Source of the DNA: Gammaproteobacteria bacterium | GTDB taxonomy: Bacteria; Pseudomonadota; Gammaproteobacteria; Burkholderiales; Sulfuricellaceae | Assembly (NCBI GenBank): GCA_018823025.1 | Contig: JAHJJI010000142.1 | Coordinates: 1-64,000, forward strand | DNA length: 64,000 nucleotides | Reading direction: 5' to 3' | Shown: one piece after another, positions 1 through 8,425 of the stretch | Layout: every line of letters begins with the position of its first letter | Numbering within the stretch: position 1 is the first letter of the stretch | Position numbers and translations under genes: made by a program | Notes under the pieces: generated by a model | The model's input: only the letters and a program-made list of their open reading frames with translations | Database searches by the model: none | Told to the model about the DNA's origin: nothing

Positions 1-1332
1 ACGGTTGGGTAGGCCGGTCAAGGGATCGTGGTGGGCTAGATGATCAAGCTTCGACTCCGATTCTTTCATCGCGCTGATGTCAGAAAAAACCCCCACGTAA
101 TTTATGGTGCGGCCACGCTCGTCCTTCACCTCGCTGATGTTGAGCCATTCCGGATAAATGTCTCCATTCTTGCGCCGGTTCCAGATTTCTCCCTGCCAGC
201 GCCCGGTTTCTCTGATCGTGCTCCACATCGCGGCAAAGAAATCCTCGTCGTGGCGTCCCGATTTGAGCAAATTTGGGGTTTCGCCGATCATCTCTTCATG
301 ACTGTATCCCGTGATTTCGGTAAAACCCTTGTTGATCGAGACAATTCGGCTGTTGCTGTCGGTAATCAGCACACCTTCGGAGGTGTTCTCGAAAACGGCG
401 GCAGACAGGCGCAGTTTGTCCTCCACCCGTTTGCGTTCGGTAATGTCCTGCAGTGAGCCACTCAGGCGGATAATGCGCCCGTCCGCGTTGCGTACAGCTT
501 CGGCTTGCCCATGCACGATGCGCTCTAACCCGCTCGGCAGCAGGATCCGGAAATCGGCTTGAAAGGGTTCGCCTTGGCTGGCGGAGTGGGTGAGGGACTT
601 TTCAATTGCCGCACGATCGTCTGGGTGAGCCAGGGACAGGACGGTTTCCAGGGACAGCGTGGACATTTGCGGAGGTGCTTCGAGGATGCGGCAGGTTTCT
701 TCGGAAATCTGGAACGCGTTCCGTTCGATGTCCCAATCCCAGCCGCCCAGATGAGCGACGCGCTGCACCTCGGCCAATCTGGCTCGGCTGGCAAGCAAGG
801 CGTCCTGGGTGAGCCGGTGTTCGATGATCCCGGCCAGCGTGTTCGCCACGTTGCCGAGAAATTCCACTTCGCGCTCCTGCCGGGCATGGCCGTGTTTCAG
901 GTAGAGCACTATGACGCCCAGCAAGCTTTTTCTCGACAGGATAGGCACGTTATAGTGGCCGTGCGGCTGCATGCCGGGGTAATTGATGTCGTGCCGGGGG
1001 TCAAGGCAGGAAGCGTACTGGATTTCTCGGGTGGCGGCGGCGCGGCCGCACAAGCAATGTCCGAACGGTACGCGCGCACACAGGGGCAGCAGCGCCGGGC
1101 TCAGCCCGCGATGTGCTTTCAGCAGCAGTGTTTCCGAGCCCGCCTCAACCTGGAAGATGCCGCCCTTGGGTTCGATCGGCAGCCAGGAAAGCGCGAGGAT
1201 CACGTCCAGTGCGCGTTCGAATTGCTGCTGGAGGGTCAGGTCCTCAAGGCTGATGCGAAGCAGCGCATTGAGGGCGCTTTGCTCCTCTTTTTCAATCCGG
1301 AGATCGCGCTCATTCAGGTTTTCAATATGCAT
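1..1332 (-). CDS. GAF-PAS-PAS-GGDEF sensor protein (3' end cut by window edge)
   Basis: This is a probable cytoplasmic sensor diguanylate cyclase. The minus-strand frame is open for 444 codons from ATG at 1332, preceded by a GAGGAAG ribosome-binding site, and runs off the window. I read a GAF domain at about residues 25-172 (with a GHCLCGRAA stretch typical of heme- or ligand-binding GAFs), a PAS at about 185-302 ending in DITERKR, a second PAS at about 306-425, and then HLAHHDPLTGLPNR, the usual first helix of a GGDEF domain. The catalytic GGDEF motif lies outside the window, so activity cannot be judged, and an EAL domain could follow. No signal peptide or membrane segment is visible. It is the last visible gene of a minus-strand run with phoH and bcp, 27 bp after phoH. 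The domain order is directly read; c-di-GMP synthesis is inferred from the family. Confidence 0.85.
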   Translation of the reverse strand, partial: MHIENLNERDLRIEKEEQSALNALLRISLEDLTLQQQFERALDVILALSWLPIEPKGGIFQVEAGSETLLLKAHRGLSPALLPLCARVPFGHCLCGRAAATREIQYASCLDPRHDINYPGMQPHGHYNVPILSRKSLLGVIVLYLKHGHARQEREVEFLGNVANTLAGIIEHRLTQDALLASRARLAEVQRVAHLGGWDWDIERNAFQISEETCRILEAPPQMSTLSLETVLSLAHPDDRAAIEKSLTHSASQGEPFQADFRILLPSGLERIVHGQAEAVRNADGRIIRLSGSLQDITERKRVEDKLRLSAAVFENTSEGVLITDSNSRIVSINKGFTEITGYSHEEMIGETPNLLKSGRHDEDFFAAMWSTIRETGRWQGEIWNRRKNGDIYPEWLNISEVKDERGRTINYVGVFSDISAMKESESKLDHLAHHDPLTGLPNR

Positions 1333-1359
1333 GCGCTTCCTCGTTCCACATGCCTGGTT

Positions 1360-2757
1360 TTAGAGCACCTCAGCCGCGTAGTCTGCCAGCCTCGAACGCT
1401 CTCCGCGCATCAACGTCACGTGACCAGAATGCTCCCATCCCTTGAACCGGTCAACAACGTAAGTCAGCCCGGAACTGCCCTCGGTCAGGTAGGGCGTGTC
1501 GATCTGCGCGATATTGCCCAGGCAGACCACCTTGGTGCCGGGGCCGGCACGGGTGACCAGGGTTTTCATCTGCTTCGGTGTCAGGTTCTGAGCTTCATCG
1601 ATGATCAAGAATTTATTCAGGAAGGTACGGCCACGCATGAAGTTGAGCGACTTGATCTTGACCCGCGAGCGAATCAGGTCCTGGGTCGCGGCACGTCCCC
1701 AGTCGCCGGCATTCTCGTCGGTCTTGTTGAGAACATCCAGGTTGTCTTCCAGCGCGCCCATCCACGGTGCCATTTTTTCTTCCTCGGTGCCGGGCAGGAA
1801 ACCGATGTCCTCCCCGACCGGGACGGTGACACGGGTCATGATGATTTCGCTGTAAAGCTTCTGGTCCAGCGTCTGCGTCAGGGCGGATGCCAGGGTGAGC
1901 AGTGTCTTGCCGGTGCCGGCCTGGCCGAGTAGGGTGATGAAATCCACCTCAGGGTTCATCAGCAGGTTCAGGGCGAAATTCTGTTCACGGTTGCGCGCGG
2001 TGATGCCCCAGACGCTGTGTTTGAGATGAGTAAAATCCTTGACCGTTTCCAGCACGGCAGTGTTGCCATTTAATTCCCTGACGATGGCGTGGAACGGGTT
2101 GTCGTATTCGAAATAGACAAATTCGTTGATCATCAGGCTGGAACAAAGCGGCCCTTTGATGCGATAAAAGGTGTGGCCGGCTTCTTGCCAGGATTCCATG
2201 CCCTTGCCATGGTGTTCCCAGAAATCCTGCGGCAGCGCCTTGAGCCCGGTATAAAGCAGATCGGTGTCTTCCAGCACCTTATCGTTGAAGTAATCCTCAG
2301 CGGCATAGCCCAGGGCGCGGGCTTTGATGCGCATGTTGATGTCCTTCGACACCAGGATAACCTCCCGCTTGGGATATTGCTGCTGCAGGTGCATTACCAC
2401 GCTGATGATCTGGTTGTCGGCTTTGCTGGTCGGCATGCCAGCGGGTAGTTCGCCGTTCATTTGCTTGGTTTGCAGAAACAGGCGCCCGCTACAATTGCGA
2501 TCGTTGATGGAGAGGGGGAAGCCATCTTCCATCGCGGTCTGGGCACCGGTGACGATTTCATCCAGGAAGCGGCTTGCCTGGCGCGCATTGCGAGCAACCT
2601 CGGTCATGCCCTTCTTGTTGTTGTCCAGTTCTTCGAGGGTGATCATCGGCAGGAAGATGTCGTGTTCCTCGAAATGAAACAGGCTAGACGGATCGTGCAT
2701 CAGCACGTTGGTATCGAGAACAAATATCTTGGAATGGATGTGTGACTTTCGTGCCAT
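1360..2757 (-). CDS. phoH: PIN-PhoH ATPase
   Basis: PhoH-like protein of 465 residues with an N-terminal PIN ribonuclease-like domain fused to a C-terminal PhoH P-loop ATPase. The PIN domain starts with FVLDTNVLMHDP (first acidic residue near D15). The ATPase has Walker A GQAGTGKT at about residues 278-285 and Walker B FLIIDEAQN near 390. I chose ATG 2757 (MARKSHIHSK) because AAGGGG stands just upstream; an in-frame ATG 36 bp earlier lacks a site. Fusions of this type are linked to RNA unwinding and cleavage in other bacteria, but the role here is inferred. Only 10 bp separate it from bcp upstream, so the two are probably co-transcribed. Confidence 0.93.
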   Translation of the reverse strand: MARKSHIHSKIFVLDTNVLMHDPSSLFHFEEHDIFLPMITLEELDNNKKGMTEVARNARQASRFLDEIVTGAQTAMEDGFPLSINDRNCSGRLFLQTKQMNGELPAGMPTSKADNQIISVVMHLQQQYPKREVILVSKDINMRIKARALGYAAEDYFNDKVLEDTDLLYTGLKALPQDFWEHHGKGMESWQEAGHTFYRIKGPLCSSLMINEFVYFEYDNPFHAIVRELNGNTAVLETVKDFTHLKHSVWGITARNREQNFALNLLMNPEVDFITLLGQAGTGKTLLTLASALTQTLDQKLYSEIIMTRVTVPVGEDIGFLPGTEEEKMAPWMGALEDNLDVLNKTDENAGDWGRAATQDLIRSRVKIKSLNFMRGRTFLNKFLIIDEAQNLTPKQMKTLVTRAGPGTKVVCLGNIAQIDTPYLTEGSSGLTYVVDRFKGWEHSGHVTLMRGERSRLADYAAEVL

Positions 2758-2767
2758 TGGGAACCCC

Positions 2768-3226
2768 TTATTTAAGCGTCTCGATGAAATCAATCACTTC
2801 CTGGGCATGGCCGGCGACCTTCACGCCGCGCCACTCGCGCCGCAGCACGCCTTCGCCATCGATGACAAAGGTGCTGCGTTCGATGCCCCTGACCTGTTTA
2901 CCATACATATTTTTCATTTTGATGACGCCGAACAGATCGCAGGCGGTTTCTTCCTTGTCGCTGAGTAACTCGAACGGCAGATTCTGTTTCGACTTGAAAT
3001 TCTCGTGGGACTTCAGACTGTCGCGCGAGATGCCATAAATTTGGCAGCCGAGGGCCTGGAGTTCCGGATAAAGATCGCGGAACTGTTGTGCTTCGGTAGT
3101 GCAGCCGGGAGTGGAGTCTTTGGGATAGAAATACAGTACTACGAGGTTTCCTTTGGCCGTGGATAAGCGGAATGGCTTGTTTCCGGTCGAGGGAAGTTCA
3201 AAATCTGAAACGGGTCGGTCGAGCAT
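2768..3226 (-). CDS. bcp: Thiol peroxidase of the Bcp/PrxQ family
   Basis: Peroxiredoxin of about 152 residues that would reduce H2O2 and organic peroxides with thioredoxin. The peroxidatic cysteine is Cys42 in the motif DSTPGCTTEA. The resolving cysteine found five residues later in E. coli Bcp is replaced by Gln47; Cys61 (ALGCQIYG) is the most likely substitute, placed as in PrxQ forms with the resolving Cys in the next helix. An in-frame ATG 21 bp upstream (3247) is also possible; I prefer 3226 because the protein then begins MLDRPVSDFELPSTG as in homologues and has a GGTAA upstream. It lies between the radical SAM gene (99 bp) and phoH (10 bp). Confidence 0.9.
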   Translation of the reverse strand: MLDRPVSDFELPSTGNKPFRLSTAKGNLVVLYFYPKDSTPGCTTEAQQFRDLYPELQALGCQIYGISRDSLKSHENFKSKQNLPFELLSDKEETACDLFGVIKMKNMYGKQVRGIERSTFVIDGEGVLRREWRGVKVAGHAQEVIDFIETLK

Positions 3227-3325
3227 GGAAGTTACCGTGTTGAGCATGGCACCATTGTTGACAAAAATCGGCACCAGCGCAACAGGCAACACAGCGTTTT
3301 TTTCAGAGGCGATAGGCGCGCATAT

Positions 3326-4903
3326 TTATGCCTTGCATGAACATGAAGCAAGCTCATCGGTGGGCTGGCGTGAAGAATCACCCCCGCAAGCTGCCACCAC
3401 CTCCGGCTTGGACAACTCCCGTTCGATGATATCCATCGTTGCCCGACCAATATACTCGCTGTTCGGATCGGATGTTTCGATCGCTTCGAGGTAGGCACGA
3501 CCGATCAGGCGACCGAGCGGTTGCGGATTGTAAAGCAGCTTTTTGATGAGAAATGGATTGAAGGTGAGCGGGTTGTAGCCCGGCTTGAGATAGCCCTCGC
3601 TGATCAGCAGACGTTCCACCGGTGTACCGGGTTGAACGCCGATGAAAAAAATGAAAGGCAGCACGTTGTCACGGCCGAACATCTCATACAGTTCCTTGAT
3701 CTTCTCGACGGTCTTCAGCAGGGTTTGGACGGTTTCACCGGGGGCGTTCAAAGGCATGTAAAGTTTGATCTTTTGATCGGTGTACCCGTTCGCCTGGAAC
3801 ATCCGGAAGGCCTCCATCTGTTGCTCCAGCGAATAGCCCAGAGTCAGCTTGTCGATGATCTCCTGCGATCCGGCGAAAGACAGGTCAACGCTGCTCATTC
3901 CCGTTGCCAGCATTTTCCGCGCGATTTCGGGTGTCAGATGGTTCAGCCGCAGATACCCCGACCAGTTGATATCAATTTTTCTTGCCAGCAATTCGTCCAA
4001 AATATGTTCGACATGCTGGGTGCTCCTTTTCGTCGAACAGAACTGCGCATCGGTGAACCAGATTCGCTTGACGCCGTATCGCTTTTGCAGTGCTTCCACC
4101 TCATTGGCGATCTCGGCCGGCTCGCGGTAGCGTTGCATGGCGCCCTCGATTTTGTTGTACAGGCAGAAGTGGCATTGCAGGGGGCATCCCCGCTTGGTAT
4201 GCACGCCGATATCATCGCCGATGTAACGGTGGAAGTCGGGAAAAATCGATTCAACGTAAGCGAAATCGACTGCCGTAAGCTGGCGCAAATCGAAGGTTTC
4301 CGTGCGGACGCGATGATCGACCTGGCCGGAGCGGTTCTTGTAGTAATACTCGCCGACCGGTTGGGTGAAACCATCGACAATCGACAGCATGGTGTCCTCG
4401 CCTTCACCGATGACGATCACCGTATCTGGCGGACATTTCTCGGCGACATACTTGCCGAATATCGACACTGCGGTCCCCCCGACCACGACACGTGTGTCAG
4501 GCAGCATCCGCTTGACCAGCTTCATGTAGCCGAAGTTGCGCAGCCGGCTGGCCACATAGTCATAGATGATGGTCAGTGAATCCTTGGCCGCTTTCAGTCT
4601 TCGATACAACTTCGGCGAATGGTCGAAGTTCATGACGACGCCGAGTGCATCGTCTTCAGGGTGGGGACCGAAGGACTGCATGTTGCGCCATGAAAAAGCC
4701 ACCACGTCCGGACGCAATGTGCGCAGATGTTCCTTTAAAACACGCTTGCGGTCGGATGGTTCAACCAACGCCAGGTCAAGGAGATGTTGATGGATGTCCG
4801 GGCGCTGCTTGTGAATATAGTCGGCGACATAAATGACGCCACCAGGATAGATTTTCCAGCAGGGCAGGCGGATATAAAGAACGGATTTGGCTGTAGGCGA
4901 CAT
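3326..4903 (-). CDS. B12-binding-domain radical SAM enzyme, function unknown
   Basis: A 525-residue radical SAM protein with an N-terminal cobalamin-binding-like Rossmann region (about 1-175, including VVVGGTAV and a GEGED turn) and a TIM-barrel core whose cluster-binding motif is C240-PLQ-C244-HF-C247. Start ATG 4903 has a strong GGAGG site. The C-terminus ends in a short Cys-rich tail (ASCSCKA). The architecture matches the large B12-binding radical SAM class, whose members make methylations, ring contractions or tetrapyrrole changes. I do not recognise the specific subfamily. It heads the minus-strand run with bcp, phoH and the GGDEF sensor. Confidence 0.85.
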   Translation of the reverse strand: MSPTAKSVLYIRLPCWKIYPGGVIYVADYIHKQRPDIHQHLLDLALVEPSDRKRVLKEHLRTLRPDVVAFSWRNMQSFGPHPEDDALGVVMNFDHSPKLYRRLKAAKDSLTIIYDYVASRLRNFGYMKLVKRMLPDTRVVVGGTAVSIFGKYVAEKCPPDTVIVIGEGEDTMLSIVDGFTQPVGEYYYKNRSGQVDHRVRTETFDLRQLTAVDFAYVESIFPDFHRYIGDDIGVHTKRGCPLQCHFCLYNKIEGAMQRYREPAEIANEVEALQKRYGVKRIWFTDAQFCSTKRSTQHVEHILDELLARKIDINWSGYLRLNHLTPEIARKMLATGMSSVDLSFAGSQEIIDKLTLGYSLEQQMEAFRMFQANGYTDQKIKLYMPLNAPGETVQTLLKTVEKIKELYEMFGRDNVLPFIFFIGVQPGTPVERLLISEGYLKPGYNPLTFNPFLIKKLLYNPQPLGRLIGRAYLEAIETSDPNSEYIGRATMDIIERELSKPEVVAACGGDSSRQPTDELASCSCKA

Positions 4904-5143
4904 GGTGCCTCCATTATATATTGAGAGGTTATTGGCTATTCAAGGAGGTCTTCGCACGCTACAGAGCCCAAATGTCTGGCAGTTTGGCTCATGGGTGGGG
5001 TCTGCTATCCAATCGTTGTTGCCGAGGTCAATTTTCACATGGTTAGGTCTGTGAAATCTAGGCGCAGTTTAAATGCATTTTATTTAATATAATATTAGCA
5101 TCTTTTAATATACCCAATGATATTGTTTTCTGTAGTGATCTAG
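4904..5143. other. Non-coding, AT-rich upstream region
   Basis: About 240 bp between the radical SAM start and the integrase relic. It is AT-rich in its second half. The radical SAM promoter should lie here; a TATATAAT is present on the minus strand but sits too close to the ribosome-binding site to be convincing. Its right end may contain more of the decayed integrase, beyond recognition. Confidence 0.5.
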
Positions 5144-5302
5144 TTGGAGAACAGCTACGATATCCGTACCGTGCATGAGTTGCTCGGCCATTCGGATGTA
5201 TGCACTACGATGATTTATAATCACTTTCTCAATCTTGGCGGCATGGTTGAAAGTCCAATTGGATCACCTTTGATGAACCTCAGTGCTGAATCATGGAGAT
5301 AA
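5144..5302 (+). pseudogene. Relic of integron integrase (IntI) C-terminus
   Basis: A 52-codon open stretch reads [18 protein letters not shown], then [13 protein letters not shown] and ESPIGSPL. This matches the last part of integron integrases (YDIRTVQxLLGHSDVSTTMIYTHVL..GG.GVxSPLD), including the box II histidine (LGH) and the nucleophile tyrosine (MIY). A TAG stop directly precedes it in frame and nothing further upstream is recognisable, so only the 3' tail survives. The SPLD-like ending separates it from XerC/D. It overlaps the start of thpR by 10 bp. A cassette-like array lies 33 kb to the right; any link between the two is inference. Confidence 0.8.
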
Positions 5303-5841
5303 AACAGAATCAGGTTGCTCCCGCTCCGGTGCGCCTGTTTTTCGCTCTCTGGCCCAGTGCGGCGGCCTCTACCGAGTTGGTCATGGCGGGGAAGCGTTTG
5401 CACGGGATTTGTGGCGGGCGGCTTACCCGTATGGAAACGATCCACCTTACCTTGGTGTTTCTCGGCGAGGTCGGGCCTGAGCTGATTGGCGATCTGCTTG
5501 AACTGGCCGGGGAGATCAGGGTTCCCGCGTTCAGTGCCTGCTTTACGCGCATCGGCTGGTGGCCCCGTAATCGGATCGTCTGGGCCGCACCCGGTGAGAC
5601 GCCTGTGGAATTGATGCAACTGGTCGATGCGTTGCGGGATAAATTGCTTGGCGCTGGGTTTTATTTCGACCCTCAGCCTTTTGTGCCTCACATCACTCTG
5701 CTACGTAAGGCCGATTGCAGGAAAAGCCCGCTCCCGGTCGAAGAAATCGAATGGCGTGCCGAGGATTTTATCCTGGTCAGGTCGGTGCCAGGAGAGAGAG
5801 GGTCGTCTTACGAAATGGTGGGCCGCTGGAAGTTGTTATAG
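5293..5841 (+). CDS. thpR: RNA 2',3'-cyclic phosphodiesterase (2'-5' RNA ligase family)
   Basis: A 182-residue 2H-phosphoesterase with both signature motifs: HLTL at residues 51-54 and HITL at 133-136. The length is normal. Family members hydrolyse 2',3'-cyclic phosphate RNA ends or join 2'-5' linkages in vitro; the physiological role is unclear. The N-terminus is uncertain: ATG 5293 has no clear ribosome-binding site and lies within the integrase relic, and a GTG at codon 13 (VRLFFALWP) would also fit. Confidence 0.9.
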   Translation: MEIKQNQVAPAPVRLFFALWPSAAASTELVMAGKRLHGICGGRLTRMETIHLTLVFLGEVGPELIGDLLELAGEIRVPAFSACFTRIGWWPRNRIVWAAPGETPVELMQLVDALRDKLLGAGFYFDPQPFVPHITLLRKADCRKSPLPVEEIEWRAEDFILVRSVPGERGSSYEMVGRWKLL

Positions 5842-5882
5842 GTGGATAAAGATTCCAGGATTGGGACTGGGATTAATTTTTC

Positions 5883-5910
5883 TTGACAGACAGGCTTTTT
5901 TCGATAGCAT
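5883..5910 (+). promoter_or_regulatory. Possible sigma70 promoter of the outer-membrane protein gene
   Basis: A perfect TTGACA (5883-5888) is followed after 16 bp by TAGCAT (5905-5910), about 90 bp before the start codon at 6001. The -10 match is only partial. Confidence 0.4.
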
Positions 5911-6000
5911 TACCTATTCTGCGCACGGGTTTCACCGCGAATCGGTCGTAGCAAAATAATTAATAAAATTGCTTTAAATTTAACCCACTTGGAGGATGTT

Positions 6001-6615
6001 ATGAAGATCAAGGGTCTAGCCATCGCAGCGCTTGCTGCCAGTCTGACTGCCGGAGCAGCCACTACTTCGGTAGCCCAGGACATACCTAACTGGATTGGTG
6101 TTTCTGTCGGTAATACCCAGTTTAGCAACGATAACAATCTCAGCGGAATTACGCCCACTTCAACGGACAAATCCGACAATGCCTGGAAAATCTACCTGGG
6201 TATCCCGTTCAACAAATACCTGGGCCTGGAGCTTGGCTACGCAAAGCTGGGCGATCAATCCATTAATGGATTGTTTAATGGCGCTGTCGCTTCTTCCAGA
6301 GCGACCAGCACGGCTTACCTCTTTGATCTGGTAGGCAACTACGACTTCAATGAAAGCTTTTCGCTGTTAGGAAAGCTGGGCATGCATCGTTGGGGCGTAA
6401 ATGATGATACGACCAAAAATGGTATAAATGCTAGCAATGGTGCTGATGGCTTTAATTCTACTTACGGACTGGGCGTGCAGTACAACGTGAACAAAGATGT
6501 TGGCCTGCGCATGGAGTGGGAACGTATTAATAATATGGGCCACGAGGGCACAACCGGAAAAATCGATGCCAGCCTCATCACTATCGGTGTCGTGTACAGG
6601 TTCAAGATTCTGTAA
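6001..6615 (+). CDS. Outer-membrane beta-barrel protein (OmpA/OmpW-like)
   Basis: 204-residue secreted protein. The signal peptide (MKIKGLAIAALAASLTAG...) probably ends at SVA just before QDIPNW. The mature part alternates aromatic and polar residues as in small 8-stranded barrels, with pieces such as YLGLELGYAKLG, YLFDLVGNYDF and a terminal strand ending in FKIL. ATG 6001 is preceded by GGAGG. There is no peptidoglycan-binding domain. The substrate or role is unknown. A strong terminator follows. Confidence 0.8.
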   Translation: MKIKGLAIAALAASLTAGAATTSVAQDIPNWIGVSVGNTQFSNDNNLSGITPTSTDKSDNAWKIYLGIPFNKYLGLELGYAKLGDQSINGLFNGAVASSRATSTAYLFDLVGNYDFNESFSLLGKLGMHRWGVNDDTTKNGINASNGADGFNSTYGLGVQYNVNKDVGLRMEWERINNMGHEGTTGKIDASLITIGVVYRFKIL

Positions 6616-6631
6616 GACTGTAAGCCGTTTC

Positions 6632-6667
6632 AAAAAAAGCGGGCGAATATTTCGCCCGCTTTTTTAT
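6632..6667. terminator. Bidirectional Rho-independent terminator
   Basis: GCGGGCGAA / TTCGCCCGC, a perfect 9-bp stem with a 3-nt loop, with A7 on the left and T6 on the right. It serves the barrel gene (+) and the host-attachment gene (-). Confidence 0.93.
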
Positions 6668-6783
6668 TGGGTTGGCGTTTCCTTTACTTGCAAGTCAGCG
6701 TAATAGCCGGGGTGCAGGTTTCGACCTGGTCAGCGCGGTGCGGGAAGGATGCGGGGCGGTCTAGGTGGTGGGCCGCGGTCCTT

Positions 6784-7224
6784 TTATAGGTAAATGAATT
6801 TTTCCAGGTGGACTGCCAGTTCCTTTTGGGTGGCCTTAGTGTAGTCCTTGTCCAGGCTTTCACTTATCAGTCCGTGTACCTGGGTGCTGAACGTGTTGTT
6901 AAGCAGACCGCGGAAGTGGGGCTCTGCGGCCACGATGAGGCGCTGATACTGGTTGCCGGTGCGGCCTTGCTCAATATGGTGCGCGATTTCACGGGCGAAA
7001 ATTTCGTGCTCGTGCTGCTTCGGGTAGGTGGTTGGCTGGTGGGCACCATGGCCGTTTCCTGCGCTTTGCATGTGTCCGGATCGGTCGCTTACCAGGTCCG
7101 AGTTCTTTTTTCTGCTATCAGGATGGTCGAAGGCGGCGATCTTTTCCAGCCCCTTGCTGATTCCCGTGTTGGCGTAGAGTTGTGCTTCACTGGCGTTTGC
7201 GACAAGAATCCAGGTGGTAGTCAT
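6784..7224 (-). CDS. Host attachment family protein
   Basis: 146-residue cytosolic protein that begins MTTTWILVANASEAQLYANTG and ends in KELAVHLEKFIYL, as in the proteobacterial host attachment (Host_attach) family. The fold resembles the release-factor eRF1 middle domain. Despite the name, a role in phage or plant attachment is not established. It stands alone, between two minus/plus boundaries. Confidence 0.85.
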   Translation of the reverse strand: MTTTWILVANASEAQLYANTGISKGLEKIAAFDHPDSRKKNSDLVSDRSGHMQSAGNGHGAHQPTTYPKQHEHEIFAREIAHHIEQGRTGNQYQRLIVAAEPHFRGLLNNTFSTQVHGLISESLDKDYTKATQKELAVHLEKFIYL

Positions 7225-7303
7225 ATTGCCCTCTTCGAGTGGATGAACAAGACCAGTTTTAAGCGTACCACCTTATCCCATTGAGTCAAGGTATGGCTTG
7301 ATC

Positions 7304-8386
7304 TTACTCAAGCATTGCTTTCTTGGCAGCTTCGCGGAAGTCTTTCATGCTGATGCCTGCAGGGCGAAGAATGAGGGCCTCGTCGAACTGGGCATAATGC
7401 TTTGCAGTGGATTTGTTGTAGGCGGGGTCGTAGTGTTTTCCCAGTAATTCCCCGACCAGTTCGTCCCAGGCCAGTCCGGTGGAAAGCACCTGCCATTTCT
7501 GAATTACGCCCTTGCCGTGTATTCCGGTCAGGTGATCCAGTTTTTGACAAAGAGCTTGAGGGTTTTCGATAAAATGGACGTATTCCTCCTTGAGCAGCGC
7601 GATGCGTTGTTCCTGTGCCATTTCGACACGGACGCATTGACCACGTTGCCACATTTCCTCCAGCAAGGCGTCGGGCGCCCGAATATTGCCGATTTTTTTG
7701 CTTTCCGCTTCCACATAAACCGGATGGTCAGGGTCGAATTTCTGTAGCGCTTCCCAGAGTCGGCTTTCGAACAGCTTTTGTGAAGGCTGATCAGCGTCTG
7801 GCAGGTTACCCAGGATCGAGCCGCGGTGGGCGGCGAGTCCTTCCAGATCCAGCACCTGTGCGCCCAATTCATCCAGCGCGGCCAGCAGGCGACTTTTTCC
7901 GGAACCGGTAGGCCCGCAGATGACCCGGTAGTGGAAATGACCGGGCAGGGTTTGCAGCGTTGACAGCACCATGGTGCGGTAGGCTTTGTAACCGCCTTTC
8001 AACTGCTGGGCGCGCCAGCCTATCTGGTTCAGAATGTGTGTCATCGCGCCGCTACGGCTACCGCCGCGCCAACAATAGACCAGAGGCCGCCAGGATTTCG
8101 GTTTGTCGGAAAAAGCATGTTCCACATGATCGGCGATGTTGCGCGCAACCAGCGCCGCGCCGATTTTTTTGGCGTCGAAGGCTGAAGTCTGTTTGTAAAT
8201 GGTGCCGACCCGTGCGCGCTCCTCATCATTCAGTACCGGATAATTGATGGCTCCCGGGATATGGTCCTCTCGGAATTCGGAAGGTGAGCGTACATCGATG
8301 ATGTCGTCAAACTGGGCCAACTGTGCTAGGGTTAAGCCCTCGGCTGCAAGGGTGTTATGCCCGCGATCATTGCTTGTGAAATTCAT
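7304..8386 (-). CDS. mnmH: tRNA 2-selenouridine synthase
   Basis: 360 residues: an N-terminal rhodanese domain with the catalytic Cys105 in YCWRGGSRSG and a C-terminal P-loop domain with GPTGSGKS at 158-165. The enzyme turns 2-thiouridine at the tRNA wobble position into geranylthio- and then selenouridine, using selenophosphate. It diverges from selD, its selenophosphate supplier, with a gap of only 39 bp, so the two share a control region. Confidence 0.96.
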   Translation of the reverse strand: MNFTSNDRGHNTLAAEGLTLAQLAQFDDIIDVRSPSEFREDHIPGAINYPVLNDEERARVGTIYKQTSAFDAKKIGAALVARNIADHVEHAFSDKPKSWRPLVYCWRGGSRSGAMTHILNQIGWRAQQLKGGYKAYRTMVLSTLQTLPGHFHYRVICGPTGSGKSRLLAALDELGAQVLDLEGLAAHRGSILGNLPDADQPSQKLFESRLWEALQKFDPDHPVYVEAESKKIGNIRAPDALLEEMWQRGQCVRVEMAQEQRIALLKEEYVHFIENPQALCQKLDHLTGIHGKGVIQKWQVLSTGLAWDELVGELLGKHYDPAYNKSTAKHYAQFDEALILRPAGISMKDFREAAKKAMLE

Positions 8387-8425
8387 TAGGTTTCAAGAGA
8401 AATTTAAAGGTCTAAAAATTATAAT

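Noticed and set aside
559-1932. 457-codon plus-strand open frame
   Set aside because: It spans the sensor and phoH genes antisense, with no domain, start signal or homology; both minus-strand genes read cleanly through it.
3521-4579. 352-codon plus-strand frame opposite the radical SAM gene
   Set aside because: Antisense shadow; the minus-strand protein has clear cluster cysteines and ribosome-binding site.
5144-5302. Relic read as XerC/D or phage integrase
   Set aside because: The ending after the tyrosine (H-L..GG..SP) fits integron integrases, not Xer or common phage enzymes.
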